A DNA stretch of 9,057 nucleotides from Actinomycetota bacterium (GTDB lineage: Bacteria; Actinomycetota; Thermoleophilia; UBA2241): assembly GCA_026392265.1 (NCBI GenBank), contig JAPLCL010000357.1:1-9057 (forward strand), read 5' to 3'. The notes under the pieces were generated by a model, which was not told where the DNA came from, made no database searches, and saw only the letters and a program-made list of their open reading frames with translations. Of the stretch, positions 1 through 6,019 are shown piece after piece. Made by a program: the position numbers and the translations under genes. Every line of letters starts with the position of its first letter. Position 1 is the first letter of the stretch.

Positions 1-1890
1 GTCCTCGTTGGCCATGATCTCGGGCAGCACGGGGACGGTCTCCTGCTCGACCATGTGCCGCTTGACGTGGCGGATGGCGAGCGCGCCGTCGAGGCCGGCG
101 CGCATGCACTTGCTCTCGCAGGGATGGAAGCAGACGCGGGCGCAGATGCTCGCCAGCGGGTTGCGCTCGCGATGCAGCTTGAGCGCCTCTTCGTAGCGCT
201 GCTCGCCGACGAGGCTGACGAAGCCGGGGATGTTGACGCTCGCGGGGCACGCGTTGGAGCAGCGCGCCTTGAAGAGCGTGGCGCAGACGCCGGCCTCGCA
301 GTAGTGGTCCTTGATGTGCGCCTCGTATTCGTGGCGGAAGTGGCGGATGGTGGACAGCACCGGGTTGGGGGCCGTCTGCCCAAGGCCGCAGAGCGCGGTC
401 TGTGTGATGCTCTCACCGAGGGCGATCAGGCGCTCGATGTCGCCTTCTTCGCCCTCACCCTTGGTGATGCGATCGACGATCTCGAGCATGCGCTTGGTGC
501 CCACGCGACAAGGCGGGCACTTGCCGCAGCTCTCTTCCTGGGTGAACTCGAGGAAGAAACGCGCGATGTCGACCATGCAGGTGTCTTCGTCCATGACGAT
601 GACGCCGCCCGAGCCCATGATGGCGCCCAGTTCCTGCAGGGTGGCATAGTCGACCGGCACGTTGAGGTGCTGCTTGGGGATACAGCCGCCGGACGGACCA
701 CCGAGCTGCGCGGCTTTGAACTCCTTGCCGTTGGGGATACCGCCGCCGACCTCATAGATGAGCTCGCCGAGCTGCATACCGATGGGCACCTCGACAAGGC
801 CGGTGTGCTGCACGTTGCCGCCGAGCGCGAACACCTTGGTGCCCTTGCTCGTCTCGGTGCCCGTGCTCGCATACCACGCGGCGCCCTTGAGGATGATGGG
901 CGCGATGTTGGCGAAGGTCTCGACGTTGTTGAGGACGCTCGGCTTGCCCCACAGACCGGAGACGGCGGGGAAGGGCGGGCGCGGCCGCGGCTCGCCGCGG
1001 TGGCCCTCGATGGAGGTCATCAGGGCCGTCTCCTCGCCGCACACGAAGGCGCCGGAGCCCATGCGGATCTCGAGGTCGAAGTCGAAGCCGGTACCCATGA
1101 TGTCGTTGCCCAGCAGGCCGCTCTCGCGGGCCTGGCCGAGGGCGTGCTCAAGGCGTTCGACGGCGAGCGGGTACTCGGCGCGCACGTACACGTAGCCCTG
1201 GTGCGCGCCGATCGCGTAGGCGCCGATGACCATGCCCTCGATGAGCGAGTGCGGGTCTCCCTCGAGCACCGAGCGGTCCATGAAGGCGCCGGGGTCGCCC
1301 TCGTCGGCGTTACAGAGGATGTACTTGGTGTCGTTGTCCTGCTGCTGCGCGAAGCGCCACTTCATCCCTGTGGGGAAGCCGGCGCCGCCGCGGCCGCGCA
1401 GCCCGCTGGCCAGCACTTCTTCCACGACCGCTTCCGGGGTCATGGAGGTGAGCACCTTGGCCAGCGCCTGGTAGCCCTCGCGGGCGATGTACTCGTCGAT
1501 CTTAAGCGGGTCGATGATGCCCGAGTTGCGCAGCACGATCTTCACCTGACGGTTGAAGAACGGGATGTCGTTCATCTCGGCCTGGGTCTTCTCAGTACCG
1601 GGTGCGTGGCTCACGAGGCGCTCGACGAGGCGCCCCTTGAGCAGGTGCTCCTCGACGAGCTCGGGGACGTCCTCGACGTGTACGTTCTGGTAGAAGACGC
1701 CGTCCGGGTACACGAGGGCCACCGGGCCCTGGACGCATGGTCCCAGGCAGCCGGTCTCGATGACCTCGACCTCGCCGGCAAGCTCACGCGTCACGAGCTC
1801 GGCGCGCATGGCCTCGCTCACGTCGAGCGCCCCGGAAGCGATACATCCGCCACCGGTGCAGATCAGAAAATGGGTTCTCACATCAGCCAT
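1..1890 (-). CDS. NuoF/HydB-type NADH-binding flavoprotein fused to a GltD/NfnB-like domain (partial, C-terminus outside window)
   Basis: Diaphorase subunit that oxidises or reduces NAD(H) at FMN and passes electrons to Fe-S clusters of a soluble hydrogenase or formate dehydrogenase complex in the cytoplasm. The 630 visible codons run without a stop to the window edge. Residues 1-90 form a thioredoxin-like [2Fe-2S] domain (C11, C16, C48, C52). The NuoF core follows, with GLRGRGGAGFPTG and CNADEGDPGAF for FMN/NADH binding, CGEETAL, and the [4Fe-4S] motif CGKCPPC at C455/C458/C461. From about residue 540 the usual HydB ferredoxin tail is replaced by the N-terminal cluster domain of the GltD/dihydropyrimidine dehydrogenase family (C544, C548, then C583, C587, C591, C595 spaced by three). 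Its FAD and NADPH folds would lie beyond base 1. The ATG at 1890 starts 17 bases after the HndB-like gene. Its ribosome site is weak, suggesting coupled translation. The partner enzyme is inferred, not seen. Confidence 0.93.
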   Translation of the reverse strand, partial: MADVRTHFLICTGGGCIASGALDVSEAMRAELVTRELAGEVEVIETGCLGPCVQGPVALVYPDGVFYQNVHVEDVPELVEEHLLKGRLVERLVSHAPGTEKTQAEMNDIPFFNRQVKIVLRNSGIIDPLKIDEYIAREGYQALAKVLTSMTPEAVVEEVLASGLRGRGGAGFPTGMKWRFAQQQDNDTKYILCNADEGDPGAFMDRSVLEGDPHSLIEGMVIGAYAIGAHQGYVYVRAEYPLAVERLEHALGQARESGLLGNDIMGTGFDFDLEIRMGSGAFVCGEETALMTSIEGHRGEPRPRPPFPAVSGLWGKPSVLNNVETFANIAPIILKGAAWYASTGTETSKGTKVFALGGNVQHTGLVEVPIGMQLGELIYEVGGGIPNGKEFKAAQLGGPSGGCIPKQHLNVPVDYATLQELGAIMGSGGVIVMDEDTCMVDIARFFLEFTQEESCGKCPPCRVGTKRMLEIVDRITKGEGEEGDIERLIALGESITQTALCGLGQTAPNPVLSTIRHFRHEYEAHIKDHYCEAGVCATLFKARCSNACPASVNIPGFVSLVGEQRYEEALKLHRERNPLASICARVCFHPCESKCMRAGLDGALAIRHVKRHMVEQETVPVLPEIMANED

Positions 1891-1907
1891 AGTCGTGTCA
1901 CTCGCTC

Positions 1908-2279
1908 TCAGGTCTTGATCAGGTACGCGTCGACGGGGGTGCCGCCGACGAGGTGGTTAATGACGATGGTGTGCACCTTGTCCTTGTCGAGCAGGCCATA
2001 GCGGTACAACGTCCCGTCGGCCGCGGTGATCGTGGCCATGGGCTCTTCTTCGCAGAGACCGGCGCAGCCGGTCTGGTGCAGACTCGCCGAGGTGACGCCG
2101 GCGGCGCTCATCTCGGTCATGAACGTGGCGACCACGTCACGGGCGCCGGCGGCGATGCCGCAGGTACCCATGTGCACGGTGACCTGCGTGTCTTTGCGGC
2201 CCTGCCGCAGGTCGAGGTCGGCCTGGGCCTGCTGCGCTCTCGCGAGAAGCTGGTCTGGGCTGGTGATCTTGTCGGCCAT
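1908..2279 (-). CDS. HndB-like [2Fe-2S] ferredoxin subunit
   Basis: Small (123 aa) thioredoxin-fold [2Fe-2S] protein like HndB of NADP-reducing hydrogenases. It is expected to carry electrons between the NuoE-like and NuoF-like subunits encoded on either side. An N-terminal helix rich in Gln/Ala (about residues 5-25) precedes the fold. GTCGIAAGA gives one cysteine (C40 from the chosen ATG), and TGCAGLCEEEP gives two (C72, C76). A single cysteine in the first motif, rather than two, is usual for this family. A TTG at 2285 in the same frame could also start the protein. The ATG at 2279 is preferred because GGAG lies nine bases upstream of it but only three from the TTG. The start lies two bases beyond the NuoE-like stop, so the two genes are almost certainly co-translated. 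Confidence 0.9.
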   Translation of the reverse strand: MADKITSPDQLLARAQQAQADLDLRQGRKDTQVTVHMGTCGIAAGARDVVATFMTEMSAAGVTSASLHQTGCAGLCEEEPMATITAADGTLYRYGLLDKDKVHTIVINHLVGGTPVDAYLIKT

Positions 2280-2281
2280 GG

Positions 2282-2821
2282 TCAAGCGCTCCTTTCCGCG
2301 AGCACCGGCTCCGCGGCGTACTGGGCGACGATCTCGTTGACGCGCTTGGGCTTGACGCGATGATGCACGTCGTCGTCGATGGTGATGACTGGGGCGAGGC
2401 CGCAGGCGCCGAAGCAGCGGGCGATCTCCAGCGAGAACTCGCGGTCCTCGGTGGTCCCGCCGATGTCGATACCGAGCTCCTTCTTGAACGCGTCGAGTAC
2501 CTGCACGCTGCCGCGCACGTAGCAGGCGGTACCCATGCAGATGCGCACCAGGTGCTTGCCGCGCGGCACGGTGGTGAAGAACGAGTAGAAGCCGACGACA
2601 CCGGCGACTTCACTGTAGGGCTTGCGCAGTTCCCGGGCGATGTGCTTGAGGGCGACCTCCGGCAGGTAGCCGAAGATGCCCTGGGCAAGCTGCAGCACCG
2701 GGATCAGGGCGCCGGGCTTGCCGCGGTATTCGCCGATCACCGCGTCGAGGCGCTCGAGGAGCTCCTCTTCTGTCGGTTCTTCGGCACAACCACACGTGCA
2801 CGACTTGACTTCTTCGCTCAT
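2282..2821 (-). CDS. NuoE/HydC-type [2Fe-2S] subunit of an NAD(P)-linked oxidoreductase
   Basis: The 24-kDa-type subunit (179 aa) of complex-I-like diaphorases, as in HydC/HndA of multimeric [FeFe]-hydrogenases and in NAD-linked formate dehydrogenases. Residues 18-85 form the helical NuoE N-domain, including LAQGIFGYLPE and VVGFYSFF. Residues 90-165 form the thioredoxin-like fold with the cluster ligands C95 and C100 (CMGTAC) and C136 and C140 (CFGAC). The start at 2821 is supported by GGAGG eight bases upstream. An additional CTCGC stretch at residues 8-12 gives three extra cysteines outside the core, discussed as a finding. A 52-base gap separates it from the ATPase gene upstream, the widest gap in the operon, and it abuts the HndB-like gene downstream. 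The family assignment is certain; which complex it serves depends on the catalytic subunit outside the window. Confidence 0.95.
   Translation of the reverse strand: MSEEVKSCTCGCAEEPTEEELLERLDAVIGEYRGKPGALIPVLQLAQGIFGYLPEVALKHIARELRKPYSEVAGVVGFYSFFTTVPRGKHLVRICMGTACYVRGSVQVLDAFKKELGIDIGGTTEDREFSLEIARCFGACGLAPVITIDDDVHHRVKPKRVNEIVAQYAAEPVLAERSA
2289..2293 (-). promoter_or_regulatory. Ribosome binding site for the HndB-like gene
   Basis: AGGAG on the minus strand lies inside the 3' end of the NuoE-like gene. Its spacing of nine bases to the ATG at 2279 decides that start over the in-frame TTG at 2285. Confidence 0.6.
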
Positions 2822-2873
2822 CCGCTGTTCCTCCGTTTGATTCGACTGCGATCCGCTGTGCGGGAGATGACGT

Positions 2874-3368
2874 TCAGGTGAGACCTTCCTGATAGGCGAC
2901 GAGGGCGGGGAGCCGCTGCGGCAGCTCGCTGCCGCGGAGCGACGTGCACTCGTCGCCGTCCACGAGGTCGACGGCGAAGGCGACCTCCTGATTGGTGGCG
3001 ACCATCGTGAGGATGCTTGTCGCCACGTCGCCGAGGGGCGGGCGGTCGACGTTGCCGAGGCCCATCCAGGCACGCACAGCGACCCCCCCGAGGTCCGTCG
3101 AACGGCCGACGCTGAGGCCGCCTCCGGCGGCCTCAGCGGCCTGCCGAAACAGGCTCAGCCCCAGGCCGGTCTTCTTACCCTTCTTGGTGGTGTAGAAAGG
3201 ATCCAGCGCCTCGCGCGGCGTCACGGGCAGCCCGGGTCCGTCGTCCTCGACCGTGATCTCCAGGCTGTCGGCGGCGCGGTCGGCCGCAACGCCCACGCGG
3301 ATCCGCGTGGCGCCGGCGCGCACCGAGTTCTCGATGATGTCGAGCAGGAAAAGCGAGAGGTCATGCAT
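2874..3368 (-). CDS. Stand-alone GHKL ATPase domain protein (histidine-kinase-like)
   Basis: Protein of 164 aa containing a Bergerat-fold ATP-binding domain and no phospho-acceptor (H-box) or transmembrane segment. Visible boxes are the N-box (N14 in IIENSVRAGA), G1 (DDGPGLP at 42-48), an F-box-like segment (DPFYTTKKGKK) and G2 (GLGLSLF at 68-74). The C-terminal 50 residues, with a cluster of acidic residues near VDGDE, are outside the standard domain. It could phosphorylate or sequester a partner protein, as split histidine kinases and anti-sigma factors do. The partner is not identifiable here. The start at 3368 has AGGAG eight bases upstream and overlaps the PHP gene stop by eight bases, indicating translational coupling. 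ATPases of this kind accompany bifurcating hydrogenase genes in Clostridia, but their biochemical role is not established. Confidence 0.9.
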   Translation of the reverse strand: MHDLSLFLLDIIENSVRAGATRIRVGVAADRAADSLEITVEDDGPGLPVTPREALDPFYTTKKGKKTGLGLSLFRQAAEAAGGGLSVGRSTDLGGVAVRAWMGLGNVDRPPLGDVATSILTMVATNQEVAFAVDLVDGDECTSLRGSELPQRLPALVAYQEGLT

Positions 3369-4101
3369 CGCCGACGCTCCTGCCGCGCGCGCCGGCGAGG
3401 GCGAGCGCCAATTCATCGTAGGTGGGGCGCTCGCAGTGCACGACCGTGCGAACCGCGCCGATGTCGCTCTGGTAGTGGGCGTCGGAGGAGTGCAGGATCG
3501 GCAGTCCGAGGACGGCGAACTCAGCCTCTTCCGGGGAGCCCGGGGCGACGTGCCGCGAGAGCTCGACCGCATCGAAGCCGGCGGTGGCCGGGAAGAAGCC
3601 CAGCTGGCCGATCACGCCGAAGCTGCGGCGGTCGATGTGCGCGGCGATGGCCAGGCCGCCGTGGTCGTGGACGAGCTTGACGACGGCGTCGACGTCGAGC
3701 TGCGTCGCCGTGGCCAGGCGGAGAGTCTCGCGGCCGCGCTCGCTGCCGTCCGCGTCCAGCACATGCTGCTCGCCGAAGAACTCCTCGTAGCCGTCGTCGA
3801 TCTGCCCCAGCGTCGCGCCGACCTCGGCGCCCGCGGCGCGCGCCGCTGCGGCGTCGGGGAAGAGGGCGACGACGTGACACTCCTCGGCCGTGGTGATCTC
3901 CATGCCGGCGAGTACCGTCAGGCGCGCGCCGGCGGCCTCCTGCACAGCGGCCGTGTTCAGAGCGCTGTTGTGGTCACAGATGGCGATCATGCAGAGGCCC
4001 TCAGCGAGCGCCCTCTCGACGATCGCCGGCGGCGTCATGTCGTTCTCCGCGCAGGGAGAGAGCGCCGTGTGCACGTGCAGGTCTGCAGCGCAGACGTTCA
4101 C
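3361..4101 (-). CDS. PHP-domain metal-dependent phosphoesterase
   Basis: Cytoplasmic hydrolase of the PHP superfamily, 246 aa, probably acting on a phosphate ester or nucleotide with a di- or trinuclear metal site. Ligand motifs are clear: DLHVHT (D7, H9, H11), CDHNS (D43, H44), E68 and H76, HIDR (H155), and HSSDAH (H204, D207, H209). The complete set of metal ligands implies an active enzyme rather than a pseudo-domain. GTG at 4101 is chosen because AGGGG lies eight bases upstream and the start overlaps the DRTGG gene stop as GTGA. An upstream in-frame extension to 4206 has no such support. PHP proteins recur in hydrogenase and formate-dehydrogenase operons of anaerobes. The substrate is unknown, and a signalling nucleotide is only a guess from the company of ATPases and DRTGG domains. 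Confidence 0.92.
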   Translation of the reverse strand: MNVCAADLHVHTALSPCAENDMTPPAIVERALAEGLCMIAICDHNSALNTAAVQEAAGARLTVLAGMEITTAEECHVVALFPDAAAARAAGAEVGATLGQIDDGYEEFFGEQHVLDADGSERGRETLRLATATQLDVDAVVKLVHDHGGLAIAAHIDRRSFGVIGQLGFFPATAGFDAVELSRHVAPGSPEEAEFAVLGLPILHSSDAHYQSDIGAVRTVVHCERPTYDELALALAGARGRSVGDA

Positions 4102-4451
4102 GCATGGTTCCCCTTGACGCCCAGCGCGTAGAGACGGCCGACGATGTCGAAGGTGTCGGCCGGCGACACGAACAGCGCGAGACCCTCGGCGATGGCCTTG
4201 GCGCACACGTCGTCCTCGGGGCGGCGACCGCCGGCGAAGATCACGGCCGCCATCTCCGCGTGGCCGGCTACGGCGATGACGTTGAGGTGCACCTGCAGCG
4301 TCACCAGCACGCCACCCTCGGGGGCGTGCGCCAGCACGTCGCTGAGCAGGTCGGACGCGTAGCCGCGCTCGATCTCGGCCTCACCGTTACCGGTCACCTC
4401 GGGTGTGAGCTCGGTGAGGCCGAGCTCGCGGGCGATGTCCTCGAGCTTCAT
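4098..4451 (-). CDS. Stand-alone DRTGG-domain protein
   Basis: A single DRTGG domain of 117 aa with nothing else attached. The diagnostic core is GYASDLLSDVLAHAPEGG, followed by a strand rich in V/L/A, a predicted ligand-binding loop (GGRRPEDD) and FVSPADTFDIVGRLY near the end. DRTGG domains occur next to CBS domains and in phosphotransacetylases, where they are thought to bind small ligands; no activity is known for the free form. It is clearly related to the C-terminal domain of the Rex fusion at 6020-7063: both begin MKLED[IL]A and share the (V)SD(L)L and VSPAxxF(D/E) segments. The two may pair as a heterodimer, which is inference. The ATG overlaps the preceding stop as ATGA and has GAGGAG eight bases upstream. 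Confidence 0.88.
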   Translation of the reverse strand: MKLEDIARELGLTELTPEVTGNGEAEIERGYASDLLSDVLAHAPEGGVLVTLQVHLNVIAVAGHAEMAAVIFAGGRRPEDDVCAKAIAEGLALFVSPADTFDIVGRLYALGVKGNHA

Positions 4452-6016
4452 GACGCGCTCTCCTCTTCGGATGTGACGTACGGGCAGAGCGCGCGCACGG
4501 CGCACTCCATGACGATGTCTTCGGCGAGTGCGGCGCACGTAGGCGCCCCGCAGACGCCGCAATCCTTGCCGGGCAGAGCCCGGGTCTCGGCGTCCAGCAA
4601 GGCGAGCTTGCGGATGGCCACGGCCATGTCGGGGTCGAGGCGGATGCCGGGCCGCGGGCGGAAGGGCCGGGCGCGCTCGAAGCTGCGTCCCTCGCCCGGC
4701 CCGGCGGCGGCCGCGGCCGCCCAGCGCCAGGCCGCGACGTAGGCGTCCTCGCCGAGCAGCGGCGAACCGAAGCAGCCGTCGTCGCAGATGAACGGCTCGA
4801 CGCTGGCCACGTCGCTCAGCCCGCCGTCCTCGATCTCCTCGAGCACCGCCAGCACGTGCGAGACTCCGGTGACCACGAGAAGGTCGTCGGCGCCGGCCGC
4901 CTGCGGCCGCGGCGTCGGCGTGCCGTCCGCGGCGCGCCGGCGTTTCGCCAGTCGCGGCAGCACCGCTTTGCGCACGAGGCGCGGCGTGACTGTGCGCCGC
5001 TGCGCGGTGGGCTGCTGGGCGAGCAGCGCCGTGCGCTGGCTGGGGCACGACACCACGTAGGTGACGTCGCGCGCGCCGAGGTCGCGCTGCAGCGCCTCCC
5101 AGGGCGAGGCGAGCGGCGCCAGGTGCGGCACCAGCGAGGGGAACTTGACTTCGATGAGGCTGACGACCGCGGGGCAGACCGGCGAGATGATGGGCGTTGG
5201 CAGCGCCGACGTGGCGGCCAGGTCGAGGACGCCGCGGCGCAGCTCGTCCTCATAGGGGTGGACCGAGACGACCGCGGCGAACCCGAGCCCGCGCAGCTCC
5301 TCCAGCACGGTGTCGACGGCGTGGTCGCCGAAGCCGGCCAGAAGCGCCGGCGGCACGGCCAGCACGGCGTCGGCGCCGGGGGCGAGCCCGTCGGGCGCGT
5401 CCAGCAGCGTGAGCGCGCCCGGGTCGCAAGCGGCGATGCAGCAGGTGCAGTCGACGCAGAGGTGATAGAGGACCGACGGCTGCGCCTCGCGCACGCGTAC
5501 GGCCGCCGTGGGGCACGCCACGAGGCAGTGACGGCAGTCGCGGCAGAGCTCGGCGACGATCCCCAGCGACGAAGGTCGCGCGCCCTGATCGGCGGCCTCC
5601 GGCCGCAGCACGATCGAAAAGCTCACGCGCGTGCCGTCGCCGACCGCCGAGGTGACGCGCAGACGGTCGCTGTTTCGTTCGATGTTGGGCAGGCCCATGC
5701 CGGCTCCGAAGCCGAGGGCGCGAGCTTCCGACGAGGCCGTCGAGAACCCCTCGCGCATCGCTTGCGACACATCGGGGATGCCGGGCCCGCGGTCGATGAC
5801 GTCGACGTCGAGCTGGCCGTCGCTCACCGTGGCCTCCAGGCGTCCGCCCTCGGTGTGGATGACGACGTTCATCTCGGCCTCGTAGGCGGCGATCATCGCG
5901 CGGCGCACGGCGTTGGACTCGGCGCCGATGCGCTTGAGGTGTCGTTTAAGGTCGCGCGAGGCGGCGCCCGCGCCGCCGAAATCGCCGCTCTGGATGTCGT
6001 AGACCAGGTGCTCCAT
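4448..6016 (-). CDS. RsbW-like ATPase fused to a ferredoxin and degenerate [FeFe]-hydrogenase-like domain
   Basis: A 522-aa multidomain, probably redox-sensing protein. Residues 1-138 are an anti-sigma-factor-type GHKL ATPase (N50, DRGPGIPD at 75-82, GFGAGMGLPNI at 102-112). Residues 155-200 carry two CxxCxxCxxxC [4Fe-4S] motifs (C158/161/164/168 and C187/190/193/197). Residues 215-425 resemble the hydrogenase H-domain: SPVCPAVV (C281), VSCPSQR (C324) and ICDDGC (C411, C415) align with the four H-cluster ligands. The proton-relay cysteine before C281 is valine, and the lysine of the second motif is glutamine. A C-terminal CGVCGAPTC motif (C486, C489, C494, with C511) binds another [4Fe-4S]. 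Such proteins near clostridial hydrogenases are thought to be sensors, with the ATPase usually a separate gene. A 70% Ala/Arg/Pro-rich linker around 337-377 looks flexible. The gene starts three bases after rex. Hydrogen evolution activity is unlikely. Confidence 0.9.
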   Translation of the reverse strand: MEHLVYDIQSGDFGGAGAASRDLKRHLKRIGAESNAVRRAMIAAYEAEMNVVIHTEGGRLEATVSDGQLDVDVIDRGPGIPDVSQAMREGFSTASSEARALGFGAGMGLPNIERNSDRLRVTSAVGDGTRVSFSIVLRPEAADQGARPSSLGIVAELCRDCRHCLVACPTAAVRVREAQPSVLYHLCVDCTCCIAACDPGALTLLDAPDGLAPGADAVLAVPPALLAGFGDHAVDTVLEELRGLGFAAVVSVHPYEDELRRGVLDLAATSALPTPIISPVCPAVVSLIEVKFPSLVPHLAPLASPWEALQRDLGARDVTYVVSCPSQRTALLAQQPTAQRRTVTPRLVRKAVLPRLAKRRRAADGTPTPRPQAAGADDLLVVTGVSHVLAVLEEIEDGGLSDVASVEPFICDDGCFGSPLLGEDAYVAAWRWAAAAAAGPGEGRSFERARPFRPRPGIRLDPDMAVAIRKLALLDAETRALPGKDCGVCGAPTCAALAEDIVMECAVRALCPYVTSEEESAS

Positions 6017-6019
6017 GGG

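Noticed and set aside
55..2001. 648-codon open frame on the plus strand opposite the NuoF-like gene
   Set aside because: It is the antisense shadow of a high-GC gene: the minus strand encodes clear NuoF motifs, and the plus product is low-complexity Ala/Asp/Glu/Leu/His-rich with no recognisable domain.
2052..2160. HndB-like protein apparently missing one [2Fe-2S] ligand
   Set aside because: A single cysteine in the first motif (GTCGIAAGA) is the normal pattern in this family, so it is not degenerate.
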